Source: Marilutibacter chinensis
GTDB lineage: Bacteria; Pseudomonadota; Gammaproteobacteria; Xanthomonadales; Xanthomonadaceae
DNA: 64,000 bases
NCBI RefSeq assembly: GCF_021725675.1
Contig: NZ_JAKJPO010000018.1
Coordinates: 1 to 64,000, forward strand
Reading direction: 5' to 3'
The position numbers and the translations under genes were made by a program. Within the stretch, counting starts at the first letter, position 1, and every line of letters begins with the position of its first letter. The notes under the pieces were generated by a model that saw only the letters and a list, made by a program, of their open reading frames with translations, did not search any database and was not told the DNA's origin. Below, in pieces: positions 8,759 through 16,975 of the stretch.

Positions 8759-8994
8759 CCGGACGGCAGCGGCGGCGCCCCGCCGCTCCGCCGTTGCTGA
8801 GGGACCTTCCTCCGCAGCCGCCATGCGTCGCCGCGCACCGGTCTGACCGGCCTGCAGGGCACGCCGACCTGCCGGGGGGCGGCTGGCGGACCCTGACGTT
8901 TTCGTCACGTCTGCCGTACCAGAGTGGGCCGCGATCCCGCGCCGGGCCACCCCGGACGGGATCGAACGACACCCCTTACTCCGGGAGGCATCGC

Positions 8995-9249
8995 ATGGAA
9001 TTCCTCATCATGTTGATCGTGGGCGGCATCGCCGGCTGGCTCGCCAGCATGGTCATGAAGACCAACGCACAGCAGGGCATCATCCTGAACGTGATCGTCG
9101 GCATCATCGGCGGATTTCTCGGCGGAATCCTGCTGCCGATGCTCGGCATGCAGCTGACCGGCTGGCTGGGCTACCTGATCACCGCGCTGATCGGCGCAAT
9201 CGTGTTGCTGGCGATCGTCAACCTGTTCCGCCGCGGCAAGGTGCGCTGA
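8995..9249 (+). CDS. GlsB/YeaQ/YmgE family stress membrane protein
   Basis: An 84-residue, almost wholly hydrophobic protein with three membrane segments and the family glycine pattern GGIAGWLASMVMK...GIIGGFLGG. These small inner-membrane proteins (also called transglycosylase-associated proteins) are induced by stress in many bacteria; a direct activity is not proven. A GGGAGG ribosome binding site lies just before the ATG. It is monocistronic, closed by a strong terminator 20 bases after the stop. Confidence 0.92.
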   Translation: MEFLIMLIVGGIAGWLASMVMKTNAQQGIILNVIVGIIGGFLGGILLPMLGMQLTGWLGYLITALIGAIVLLAIVNLFRRGKVR

Positions 9250-9269
9250 CGCCCGCATCGCCCGATGAA

Positions 9270-9294
9270 GGCCCGGCGCCTGCCGGGCCTTTTT
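9270..9294 (+). terminator. Intrinsic terminator after the GlsB-like gene
   Basis: Perfect 8-bp G/C stem (9270-9277 with 9282-9289), four-base loop, then five T residues (9290-9294). It may also serve the lactonase-like gene converging from the other strand, which stops at 9309. Confidence 0.92.
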
Positions 9295-9308
9295 CGTTGC
9301 CGCGGCCG

Positions 9309-10151
9309 TCAGTCCAGATGGCCGGGCAGGCGCGGCAGCATCTGCAGATGCTCCGGTGCATGCTGGATCACCACCCGGGCGCCGAGGTTGGCGACGATCC
9401 TCTCGATCCGGTCGATGGACGCCAGCGTATCGGCACGATCGACATTGAAGGCCGGTATCCGGCGCTGCCCGCGGTTCTCGCGGGTGTGGTACAGGTCGCC
9501 CGACAGCAGCACCGGACCGGTCCGCGGCAGCCTGACCAGCAGGACCTGGTGCCCGGGCGTGTGGCCGGGCGCGGACAGGATCCGCACCGAGCCGTCGCCG
9601 AACACGTCGTGATCGCGATCGATCGCGATCATCCGCTGCTTCGGAAGGTTACGGATCAGGGCGGGGTCGGTCCGTTGCGGCGCGGGCTGCTGCCGCAGCC
9701 ACGCCAGCTCGGTGCGATTCACGATCCACGTTGCCCGGACCAACGCATCGGCATTGCCGAGATGATCGGCATGGCCGTGCGAGAACGCGAAGTAGTCGAT
9801 GTCGCTGAAGTCCAGCCCGATCGACGCCAGCTGCGACGCCATCGTCACCGGCACCGTCATCGTCAGCTCCGAGCCGAGCACCCGTAGCCGCCGGCCATCA
9901 CGCGTGGCCGCAAGGCCGTCGCCCAGCCCGGCATCCCAGAGCAGCACGCCGTCCGGATGCCGGATCACGAAGCAGGACGCCTGCATCGTGCGCGAATGGC
10001 CTTCGTACTCGAAGGTGTCGGAGAACTGCCCCAGGTCCTCGAACGCGAGGCGGCCGCAGTCGAGCGCATACAGACGCAGTTCCCGAGGCGGCTCTGCGGG
10101 GGCCGCGAAGCTTGCACACGCGAGCGACAGGGCGAGCAGGAGCTTTTTCAT
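9309..10151 (-). CDS. Secreted metallo-beta-lactamase-fold hydrolase, AHL-lactonase-like
   Basis: A 280-residue protein with a clear signal peptide (MKKLLLALSLACASFAAPA). The metal site HGHADH is present in FSHGHADHLGN, with further ligands in APGHTPGH and LLSGDLYH. Overall layout follows N-acyl-homoserine-lactone lactonases of the AttM/AiiA type, which open the lactone ring of quorum signals; the family also includes other lactonases and esterases. The export signal would place it in the periplasm, which is less common for AHL lactonases. Substrate is therefore uncertain. Confidence 0.8.
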   Translation of the reverse strand: MKKLLLALSLACASFAAPAEPPRELRLYALDCGRLAFEDLGQFSDTFEYEGHSRTMQASCFVIRHPDGVLLWDAGLGDGLAATRDGRRLRVLGSELTMTVPVTMASQLASIGLDFSDIDYFAFSHGHADHLGNADALVRATWIVNRTELAWLRQQPAPQRTDPALIRNLPKQRMIAIDRDHDVFGDGSVRILSAPGHTPGHQVLLVRLPRTGPVLLSGDLYHTRENRGQRRIPAFNVDRADTLASIDRIERIVANLGARVVIQHAPEHLQMLPRLPGHLD

Positions 10152-10166
10152 CGGATCCTCGTGGTT

Positions 10167-10664
10167 TCAGGTCGTGGAGCGGGGCAAGGGGTAGCGGTCG
10201 CCGCCGGGCAGCCGGTGCACGAACCAGGCGAGCAGCACCAGCGCGAGGCTGCCCGCGGCGACCGGGAACAGCAGGAAACTCCATTCCGGTCGCGCGATCA
10301 GCACCAGCAGCGGATCGGCGCCGGCCGGCGGATGGGTGACGCGCAGCACGGCCATCGCCGCGATCGCCAGCGCGACCGCCAACGGCATCGCCCACGCCGC
10401 GTCGGGCAGCCAGTGGACGGCAGCCAGCCCGATCGCGGTCGCGACCAGGTGCCCGCCGATCACGTTCGCAGGCTGCGACAGCGGGCTGGCCGGGGCCGAG
10501 AACAGCAGCACGCAGGAAGCACCGAACGGCGCCATCAGCCATGGTTGCTGCGAAACGTGCGCGAGCGCGAGCAGCACGGCGATCGCACCGCCGCCGCCCA
10601 ACCCCGCGCGCAGGGCAGCCGCCCAACCGACCGCAGGCTGCGGTCTGCGCAGGAACTCATTCAT
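10167..10664 (-). CDS. HPP family membrane protein
   Basis: A 165-residue integral membrane protein with about four to five hydrophobic helices and the family motif THPPAGADPLL near the middle. The N-terminal half carries APFGASCVLLFSAPASPLSQP, also typical. Some HPP proteins of plastids and cyanobacteria transport nitrite; the substrate here is unknown. It ends 16 bases from the start of the lactonase-like gene on the same strand, so the two may be co-transcribed without an obvious functional link. Confidence 0.88.
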   Translation of the reverse strand: MNEFLRRPQPAVGWAAALRAGLGGGGAIAVLLALAHVSQQPWLMAPFGASCVLLFSAPASPLSQPANVIGGHLVATAIGLAAVHWLPDAAWAMPLAVALAIAAMAVLRVTHPPAGADPLLVLIARPEWSFLLFPVAAGSLALVLLAWFVHRLPGGDRYPLPRSTT

Positions 10665-10716
10665 CGTTGCGGCTCACGAACGCGGCGTGCACGCATCCAG
10701 GCCTCATGGGTCGGCC

Positions 10717-11616
10717 TCACAGATCAAGAACCAGGGTGCCGCGGGCGCGCGACACGCAGCTGCACATCACATCGCCGGCGGCGTACTCGGCCTCGCTCAA
10801 CACCTCGTCCCGGTGCAGCAGTTCGCCGTCGACCACCGGTACGACGCAGGTCGCGCATTCGCCGCTCCTGCAGCTGTAGGGAATCTCGTGGCCATTGCCG
10901 ATCAGCACGTCGAGCAGGTTTTCGTCGGCGCCGACCTGCAGGCGCTGACCGGACCGCCGCAACAGCACCTCGAATGCCGCATCCGCATCGTCGGCGACGG
11001 CCGCGGCGGGCACCTGCACCGGGGCCGCAGCGGCCCGCAGGCGGTCGATCTCGGCCTGCAGCGCCTGCAGCCGCGGCGCGATCTCCGCTTCGGTGTAGCG
11101 CGGGGTGATGTGCTGCGGGCAGTTCCAGTCGAAGGCCTCGACTTGCAGCACGATCCCGCGTTCGACCCGCGCGCGGTAGTCGGGCGACTCCAGCCGTGCG
11201 AGCAGCAGCGGATCGTCCTGGAACTCCACCACCCGCGCGCGCGCCCACAGCTTCAGCCGGCGGCGGCCGGGGTAGTCGACCAGGATCAGCGACACGCGGT
11301 CGTCGGCCGACACGTTGCCGACACTGATGTACTGCCGGTTTCCGCGGAAGTCGGCAAAGCCCAGGGTGCGGTCGTCCAGCACCCTGAGAAAACCGCGCGG
11401 CCCGCCGCGGTGCTGCACGTACGGCCACCCCTCCTCGCCGACGCTGGCGATGTAGAACGAATCGCGCTCGGCGATGAACGCCGCCTCGGCCGGACCGATG
11501 CGGTCGCGGCGGTCCTCGGCCAGCTCATGGCCGAGGTTGCCCTCGCGCGAACCGTGGCGCTGCTGTGCGGCCTTCACCGAAGGAGTGAAGGCCAGCTCGG
11601 CGAAACGGCGTGCCAT
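10717..11616 (-). CDS. Flavin (PNPOx-like) oxidoreductase fused to a 2Fe-2S ferredoxin domain
   Basis: A 299-residue two-domain protein. Residues about 1-200 form a pyridoxamine-5'-phosphate-oxidase-like split-barrel (YIASVGEEGWPYVQHRGG, GFADFRGNRQYISVGN). The last 85 residues are a plant-type ferredoxin with C-x4-C-x2-C in SCRSGECATC and a fourth Cys in VMCSC. Such fusions are predicted flavin reductases, but their physiological substrate is unknown. It follows the AhpD-like gene by 17 bases and is probably controlled with it by the divergent LysR regulator. Confidence 0.85.
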   Translation of the reverse strand: MARRFAELAFTPSVKAAQQRHGSREGNLGHELAEDRRDRIGPAEAAFIAERDSFYIASVGEEGWPYVQHRGGPRGFLRVLDDRTLGFADFRGNRQYISVGNVSADDRVSLILVDYPGRRRLKLWARARVVEFQDDPLLLARLESPDYRARVERGIVLQVEAFDWNCPQHITPRYTEAEIAPRLQALQAEIDRLRAAAAPVQVPAAAVADDADAAFEVLLRRSGQRLQVGADENLLDVLIGNGHEIPYSCRSGECATCVVPVVDGELLHRDEVLSEAEYAAGDVMCSCVSRARGTLVLDL

Positions 11617-11633
11617 CGGGATCTCCCCGCCGC

Positions 11634-12188
11634 TCAGGCGGCCCGCGCCAGGTCGCCGGCCACGACCCGGGGGAAGTCGATGTCGACGCGGCTGGCGCGG
11701 CCGATCATGTTGGTCAGCGTGTTGAGGGCGACATGGACGACGATCTCGACGATCTCCCCGTCGTCGTAGCCCGCGTCGCGCACGGCCTGCAGCTCGGCCT
11801 GGGTCACGTCGCCGAGGTTGTCCATCACCGCGCGGGCGAAGGCCACCGCCGCCGCCGCACGGGCGTCCTGCGAACCACCGGCGCGGTTGAGCAGGATCTC
11901 TTCGCCATCCAGGCCGGCCTGCGCGGCCAGCGCCGAGTGTGCGGACAGGCAATAGTCGCAGCTGTTCTGCTGGGCGATCGCCAACGCGATGCGCTCGCGC
12001 GTGGTCGGCTCCAGCCGGCCGGCACCGGCGATCGAGAACAGGCCGAGGAAGGCCTCCAGCGCGGCCGGCGACTGGCCGAGCACGCGGATGAAGTTCGGCA
12101 CGCCTCCGAGCTGCTGCTTCACGGCGTCGAACAGGGGAAGGGTGTCGGAATCCGCCTGGCGGGGATCGATCAGGGCGATACGGCTCAC
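11634..12188 (-). CDS. Carboxymuconolactone decarboxylase / AhpD-like protein
   Basis: A 184-residue all-helical protein with the redox motif CDYCLSAHS (C-x-x-C followed by His), shared by AhpD-type peroxidase partners and peroxidase-related carboxymuconolactone-decarboxylase-fold enzymes. It most likely acts in removal of peroxides or electrophiles rather than in beta-ketoadipate metabolism. The start is a GTG at 12188, supported by GGAG seven bases upstream and by homology beginning SRIALIDP. It is the first gene of a pair with the flavin-ferredoxin gene and is divergent from a LysR gene across a palindromic intergenic region. Confidence 0.87.
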   Translation of the reverse strand: MSRIALIDPRQADSDTLPLFDAVKQQLGGVPNFIRVLGQSPAALEAFLGLFSIAGAGRLEPTTRERIALAIAQQNSCDYCLSAHSALAAQAGLDGEEILLNRAGGSQDARAAAAVAFARAVMDNLGDVTQAELQAVRDAGYDDGEIVEIVVHVALNTLTNMIGRASRVDIDFPRVVAGDLARAA

Positions 12189-12232
12189 GGTGTGCTCCAG
12201 TGGTGGGGGATGGGCACACTCTATTGATATCC

Positions 12233-12267
12233 AGAAATTATAGAATTCATCCATTCTGTAAATTTCT
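12233..12267. promoter_or_regulatory. Nested palindrome, candidate LysR operator
   Basis: Two nested inverted repeats share one centre in the AT-rich gap between the divergent genes. The outer is AGAAATT (12233-12239) with AATTTCT (12261-12267) and the inner is AGAAT (12242-12246) with ATTCT (12253-12257). This position and symmetry are typical for a LysR-type regulator controlling both itself and its divergent target. Confidence 0.65.
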
Positions 12268-12285
12268 ATTTCATTATTCGCAGCA

Positions 12286-13176
12286 ATGGACCGTTTCAAC
12301 GAGATGCTGGTCTTCCAGACGGTCGCCGAACGCGGCGGCTTCGCGGCGGCCGCGCGCCAGCTCGGCACGTCGGGGCCGAGCGTGACCCGCGCGGTGGCGG
12401 CGCTGGAGTCCCGGCTCGGTGCACGGCTGTTCCACCGCACCACCCGCCGGGTGCAGCTCACCGACGCCGGCGAGCGGTTCCTGCAGGAATGCCGCCGCCT
12501 GCTCGCCGATCTCGCCGAGGCCGAGGCCGTCGCCGCGGGCACCCACGCCACGCCGCGCGGCCTGGTCGGGGTGACCAGTTCGCAACTGTTCGGCCGCGCC
12601 CATGTCGGCCCGCTGCTGTGCGCGCTGCTGCGCCGGCAGCCGCTGATCAGCGTGCGCACGCTGTTCGTGGACCGCGTCGTCAACCTCTACGAAGAGCACA
12701 TGGACATCGCGGTGCGGTTGGGGCCGCTGACCGAATCCTCGTTGCGCGCGGTGCCGGTGGGACGGGTGCGCCGCGTGGTGTGCGCATCACCGGCCTACCT
12801 GGACGCGCATGGCGTTCCCGCCAGTCCCGACGACCTCGCCGACCATGCCTGCATCCAGTTCACCGGCCAGAGTCCGGGGCCGGAGTGGAATTTCCGGCAG
12901 GGCCGCAGCGTACGGGTGCAATCGCGGCTGATCACCGACAGCGCCGACCTGGCGGTCGCCTCGGCGATCGCCGGCGACGGTTGCGCACGCCTGCTCAGCT
13001 ACCAGGTCGAACCTGCGCTGCGGTCGGGCCGGCTGGTCGTCCTGCTGGCCGGATTCGAGCCCGCGCCGCTGCCGGTCCACGTGCTGCACCACGAAGGCAT
13101 GCGCGTCTCGGCCAAGGTGCGCGCCGTGTTCGATCACCTCGTCGACGGCCTGCGCGCGGATCAGGCGCTGGCCTGA
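12286..13176 (+). CDS. LysR-family transcriptional regulator
   Basis: A 296-residue LysR protein. Residues 1-60 hold the winged helix-turn-helix (FQTVAERGGFAAAARQLGTS, VTRAVAALESRLGARLFHR), and the rest is the periplasmic-binding-fold effector domain. It is divergent from the AhpD-like/flavin-ferredoxin operon with 97 bases between starts, so it most likely activates that operon in response to a small molecule, perhaps an electrophile or oxidant. The effector is unknown. The AT-rich gap contrasts with the GC-rich surroundings and contains the nested palindrome described separately. Confidence 0.93.
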   Translation: MDRFNEMLVFQTVAERGGFAAAARQLGTSGPSVTRAVAALESRLGARLFHRTTRRVQLTDAGERFLQECRRLLADLAEAEAVAAGTHATPRGLVGVTSSQLFGRAHVGPLLCALLRRQPLISVRTLFVDRVVNLYEEHMDIAVRLGPLTESSLRAVPVGRVRRVVCASPAYLDAHGVPASPDDLADHACIQFTGQSPGPEWNFRQGRSVRVQSRLITDSADLAVASAIAGDGCARLLSYQVEPALRSGRLVVLLAGFEPAPLPVHVLHHEGMRVSAKVRAVFDHLVDGLRADQALA

Positions 13177-13194
13177 GTTCGGCGGATCGCGCGC

Positions 13195-13962
13195 TCAGCC
13201 CAGCTCGACCCAGGCCGGCGCATGGTCGCTCGGCCGCTCCCAGGTACGCGGTTCGCGGTCGATGCCGGCGCCGGCACACGCACCCCGCAACGCATCGGAA
13301 ACCAGGGTCAGGTCGATGCGCAGGCCGCGGTCGCGGCGGAAGCCGGCCTGGCGGTAGTCCCACCAGCTGAACACCCCGCCCTCGTCGTGGTGCAGGCGGT
13401 AGCCATCGTGCAGGCCGAGCGCGTACAGCCGCTTCAGCGCGTCGCGCTCGGCGGTCGAGGTCAGGATGTGGTCGTCGTTCCAGATCTCCGGGTCGTGCAC
13501 GTCGCGATCATCGGGGGCGATGTTGAAGTCGCCCAGCACCACCAGGTTCGGATGCTCGCGCAGCTCGTCGGCCAGCCAGTCGTGCACCGCATCGAGCCAG
13601 CGCAGCTTGTAGGCATATTTCTCGGTGCCGACATCCTGCCCGTTGACCACGTACAGGTTGACGATACGGAGATCGCCGACGGTCGCCGCGATCACCCGCT
13701 TCTGCTCGTCGCCGAACCCTGGAATGCCGATCTGCACGTCGCTGGCCGCTTCGCGCGAGAGGATCGCCACGCCGTTGTAGGTCTTCTGCCCGGAAAACAC
13801 GCTGCGCCAGCCAGCCGCGGCCAGCGCGTCGTCCGGAAAACGCTCGTCCTCGAGCTTGGTCTCCTGCAGCGCGACGATGTCCGGCGCCGCCTGCGACAGC
13901 CACTGCTGCAGGTGCGGAAGGCGGACATTGAGCGAGTTGACGTTCCAGCTGGCGATCTTCAT
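13195..13962 (-). CDS. xth: Exodeoxyribonuclease III
   Basis: A 255-residue enzyme of the exonuclease-endonuclease-phosphatase fold. It begins MKIASWNVNSLNVRLPH and carries the catalytic blocks LQETKLED, VVNGQDVGTEKY, VLGDFNIAPDDRDVHDP and SDHAPAWVEL. It cleaves at abasic sites and removes 3' blocks in base-excision repair. The length matches the xth branch seen in xanthomonads. A hexanucleotide tandem repeat begins only 20 bases upstream of the ATG and may influence promoter spacing. Confidence 0.95.
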   Translation of the reverse strand: MKIASWNVNSLNVRLPHLQQWLSQAAPDIVALQETKLEDERFPDDALAAAGWRSVFSGQKTYNGVAILSREAASDVQIGIPGFGDEQKRVIAATVGDLRIVNLYVVNGQDVGTEKYAYKLRWLDAVHDWLADELREHPNLVVLGDFNIAPDDRDVHDPEIWNDDHILTSTAERDALKRLYALGLHDGYRLHHDEGGVFSWWDYRQAGFRRDRGLRIDLTLVSDALRGACAGAGIDREPRTWERPSDHAPAWVELG

Positions 13963-13982
13963 GGCGCGAAGTGTAGTCGACA

Positions 13983-14048
<66 letters not shown>

Positions 14049-14219
14049 CTTCAGCGACTTAAAGCCCGCCGCGCACCGCAGGCCGGAGCGGCCGTAGAGG
14101 TGCCCATGTCTGAGCGCCGCCCAGCGGCGCGAGTTTGGGCACCGTGCCGCTTCGGGCGAGGAGCACAGGGGACCGGGGCGGCATGGCCGCCCCGGCGGGC
14201 GTCAGGAGCCAGCGGTTTT

Positions 14220-14247
14220 GGTTACTTTTGCCAAGACAAAAGTAACC
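14220..14247. repeat. Inverted repeat, 11-bp perfect stem
   Basis: GGTTACTTTTG at 14220-14230 pairs with CAAAAGTAACC at 14237-14247 around a six-base loop. The T-rich and A-rich arms make it look like a bidirectional terminator, but no gene ends nearby. Confidence 0.85.
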
Positions 14248-14392
14248 CGCCGAAGGCGGAAGCCTTTGATCTTGCTCCAAGGAATGGGAAGCCTCTGTTC
14301 AAGAGCACGGAGGCGGGAGGCCTTTGGCCTGTTCCGAGTGGACACCTGGATCGGCATGGCCAGAATCAACAGCTTCCGCCGCTGTAGCGGCG

Positions 14393-14440
14393 GGTGACTT
14401 TTCTTTGCCGGCCCAAAGACCGGCCCAAAGAAAAGTCACC
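14393..14440. repeat. Inverted repeat, 15-bp perfect stem
   Basis: GGTGACTTTTCTTTG at 14393-14407 pairs perfectly with CAAAGAAAAGTCACC at 14426-14440. The 18-base loop itself contains CCGG on both sides. Its design is the same as the repeat 146 bases before it. Confidence 0.88.
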
Positions 14441-14495
14441 AAAAGAAGGTGCCTTTCCCGGCACACCTCCATCGCGAGCAGACAGCCTGCCGGGA

Positions 14496-14529
14496 TTTTT
14501 CGACACGACATCCTGTCGTGATCGAAAAA
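14496..14529. repeat. Inverted repeat, 15-bp stem with one bulge
   Basis: TTTTTCGACACGACA at 14496-14510 pairs with TGTCGTG (14514-14520) and TCGAAAAA (14522-14529), with a three-base loop and one unpaired A. It could act as a terminator in either direction. The next 60 bases (a CGCGCGTCCATGCGCG stretch) look like part of the same repeat family. Confidence 0.85.
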
Positions 14530-14791
14530 CGGCGCGCGTCCATGCGCGTCGCCCTCCGGGTCTCCAATCGATATGGGCGGCTTCCTTTCAGGCACCGTCA
14601 ACAACTACTCCAGAAGGAACCGCGAAACCTGGGCACGACCGTCTTTGCGACAGCTCCGGTCTGCGGTACGGGCCGAGGCGTGTCCATGCGCTTGCCTGGG
14701 CATCTTCGGAGACCCGGATCGCTCCGGGCGATCTGTCGGCGGGCTTCAAAGTCGCGGAAGACCGGATCAGAAGCGAAGCGGGGCTGGGCGG

Positions 14792-16219
14792 CTACTTCGC
14801 CAGCCAGCGGATCATCCGGTCGATCTTCCCGGTGTACGGCGGCTTGATCAGGTCGCTGCCGGCCCAGTGCGCCTGGCGCAGCACCGGCAACTGCTTGCTG
14901 AAGGTGTCGAAGCCGTGGCGACCGTGGATCTGACCCATGCCGCTGGGGCCGATGCCGCCGAACGGCAGGCCGTGCACGCCGAAGTGCACCAGCGTGTCGT
15001 TCACCGTCACGCCGCCGGGCAGGATGCCGTCGAGGATCCGCGCGAGGTCTGCCTCGTCGCGGGTGAACGGGTACAGCGCCAGCGGCCGCGGCAGGCGCTG
15101 GATGATCCCGATCGCGTCGTCGAGCGAGGTGTACGACAGTACCGGCAGGATCGGCCCGAAGATCTCGTGACGCATCACCTCGGCGTCCGGGCCGGGCTCG
15201 ATCACCAGCGTCGGCGGCAGCAGGCGTCCGACTTCGTCGGCGGCGCCGGCCGGACTGGCACCGAACGGCGCGATCACCTGCAGGCCGCGGGCACGGGCGT
15301 CGTCCAGGTATCCCTGCAACCGGGCGTGCTGGGCCTCGTTGATGATGCGGGTGTAGTCCAACGATCCGGCGATATCGCCGTAGCGAGCACGCAGCTCGGC
15401 CACGACCGCGTCGACGAAGGCATCGCGCCGGGCGGCGTCGACCAGCACGTAATCGACGCCGATGCAGGTCTGGCCGGCGTTGATCCACTTGCCGGTGGCG
15501 ATGCGGGCGGCGGCCTTGTCGACCGGAAAGTCCGGGCAGATCACCGCCGGCGCCTTGCCGCCGAGTTCCAGCGTCACCGGGGTCAGGTTCGGCGCCGCCG
15601 CCGCCATCACCTTGCGGCCGACCGCGGTCGAACCGGTGAACAGCAGGTGGTCGAACGGCAGCCCGGCGAAGGTGGCGCCAACCCCGGGACCGCCCAGCGC
15701 GACTGCGACCCGGTCGGCCGGGAAAACCTCGGCCAGCAGCTCGCGCAGCCATGCACTGGTGCGCGGGGTGTGTTCCGAGGGCTTGAGATAGACGTGGTTG
15801 CCGGCGGCGATCGCCGATACCAGCGGCATCAGCGCGAGGTTCACCGGGTAGTTCCATGGCGACAGGATGCCGACCACGCCGACCGGCACCGGGCGCACCT
15901 GCGCGCGCGCCGGCCAGAACCGCCAGCCCACCGCCGCGCGCCGGGGCCGCGCCCAGCGGCGCAGGTGGGCCAGCGCGTGGTCGATCTCGGCGATCACCAC
16001 CATCGCTTCCGAGATCAGGTTCTCGTGCTCGGAGCGATGGCCGAAGTCGGCGCGGATCGCCGCATCCATCGCCGGCACCTGCGCGCGGAACGCATCGCGC
16101 AGCCGCTTCAGGTCGGCGCGGCGCTGGTCGAGATCGGGCCTGCGCGCCTGCCAGGCCGTCCGCAGCGCGCGGTGGGTGGCGACGAGCTCGTCGGGCGTGG
16201 TGTCGGCGGTGATGTCCAT
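14792..16219 (-). CDS. Coniferyl-type aldehyde dehydrogenase
   Basis: A 475-residue NAD(P)-dependent aldehyde dehydrogenase. The catalytic residues are Glu218 in LELGGKAP and Cys252 in INAGQTCIG; the nucleotide-binding FTGSTAVGRKV and the proton-relay SPWNYP are intact. The C-terminal NDTLVHFGVHGLPFGGIGPSGMG is typical of the class-3-like coniferyl aldehyde dehydrogenases (CalB type). It oxidises aromatic or long-chain aldehydes to acids. It has no C-terminal membrane anchor. It is monocistronic; the start at 16219 is set by the family N-terminus. Confidence 0.88.
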   Translation of the reverse strand: MDITADTTPDELVATHRALRTAWQARRPDLDQRRADLKRLRDAFRAQVPAMDAAIRADFGHRSEHENLISEAMVVIAEIDHALAHLRRWARPRRAAVGWRFWPARAQVRPVPVGVVGILSPWNYPVNLALMPLVSAIAAGNHVYLKPSEHTPRTSAWLRELLAEVFPADRVAVALGGPGVGATFAGLPFDHLLFTGSTAVGRKVMAAAAPNLTPVTLELGGKAPAVICPDFPVDKAAARIATGKWINAGQTCIGVDYVLVDAARRDAFVDAVVAELRARYGDIAGSLDYTRIINEAQHARLQGYLDDARARGLQVIAPFGASPAGAADEVGRLLPPTLVIEPGPDAEVMRHEIFGPILPVLSYTSLDDAIGIIQRLPRPLALYPFTRDEADLARILDGILPGGVTVNDTLVHFGVHGLPFGGIGPSGMGQIHGRHGFDTFSKQLPVLRQAHWAGSDLIKPPYTGKIDRMIRWLAK

Positions 16220-16389
16220 GCGACCGAGTGTAGTCGCACGGACGTCATGGAAAAGGGGCGATTCCGGCCGCCACCGATGGCCGGTTTGCCCCGTCCGGAT
16301 TCGCGGCCGCGATCTTCCGCCGCGCCCGCATGGCCGGCGTCGTCCCGATCGCCACGCGGGCGCCACCGGCGGCCCGGTAGAATCGCGTC

Positions 16390-16929
16390 ATGACCCTGCG
16401 CTCCTATCTCGACACCTTCCCCACCGTGGGCGAACGCGTATACGTCGACCCCGCCGCGACCGTGATCGGCGCGGTCGGCCTCGGCGACGATGTCTCGATC
16501 TGGCCCGGCTGCGTGGTCCGCGGCGACGTCAACACGATCTCGATCGGCGCCCGCACCAACATCCAGGACGGCAGCATCGTCCACGTCACCCACGAGGGCC
16601 CGTTCACCCGGCCGGGCGGGCTGCCGACGGTGATCGACAACGACGTCACCGTCGGCCACGGCGCGATCATCCACGCCTGCACCGTGCGCGAGTTCGCGTT
16701 GATCGGGATGGGCGCGAAGATCCTCGATGGCGCCGTGGTCTCGCGCTTCGGCTTCGTCGGCGCCGGCTCGGTGGTGCCACCGGGCAAGACCGTCGGCGAG
16801 GCCGAGCTGTGGCTTGGCAATCCGGCGCGGTTCGTGCGAAAACTGGAAGCGCGCGAGATCGAACAACTGCAGTACAGTGCGCAGCACTATGTGCGGTTGA
16901 AGGACCGCTACCTCGACGGGCGGAGCTGA
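16390..16929 (+). CDS. Gamma-class carbonic anhydrase family protein
   Basis: A 179-residue left-handed beta-helix protein built of hexapeptide repeats. The three metal-binding His are in VHVTHEG and VGHGAIIHACTV, and the RGDVNTISIG loop is conserved as in YrdA/CaiE-like proteins. It may hydrate CO2 or serve as an acyltransferase-like scaffold; activity of the short YrdA-type members is often weak. It starts the run of plus-strand genes, 46 bases before the TonB-C-like lipoprotein gene. Confidence 0.9.
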   Translation: MTLRSYLDTFPTVGERVYVDPAATVIGAVGLGDDVSIWPGCVVRGDVNTISIGARTNIQDGSIVHVTHEGPFTRPGGLPTVIDNDVTVGHGAIIHACTVREFALIGMGAKILDGAVVSRFGFVGAGSVVPPGKTVGEAELWLGNPARFVRKLEAREIEQLQYSAQHYVRLKDRYLDGRS

Positions 16930-16975
16930 GCCTGTCCGGTGCCACGGGAGCGGGCGGGGAGAACAGAGGCAGGGA

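Larger units (their letters stand above)
14049..14791. other. Gene-free block with dispersed-repeat character
   Basis: About 740 bases between the hexamer tract and the aldehyde dehydrogenase gene. Open frames occur on both strands but none has a recognisable protein, a good start context or a consistent codon pattern. The block carries three strong inverted repeats (14220-14247, 14393-14440, 14496-14529). From memory, such sequences recur in many xanthomonad intergenic regions and are often mis-annotated as small proteins. Confidence 0.6.

Noticed and set aside
5674-9249. Open frame of 1191 residues on the plus strand ending with the GlsB-like protein
   Set aside because: Only the last 84 residues are a real gene with its own ribosome binding site. 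The rest is antisense to rsmG and the phosphopantetheinyl transferase or out of frame with the ligase gene.
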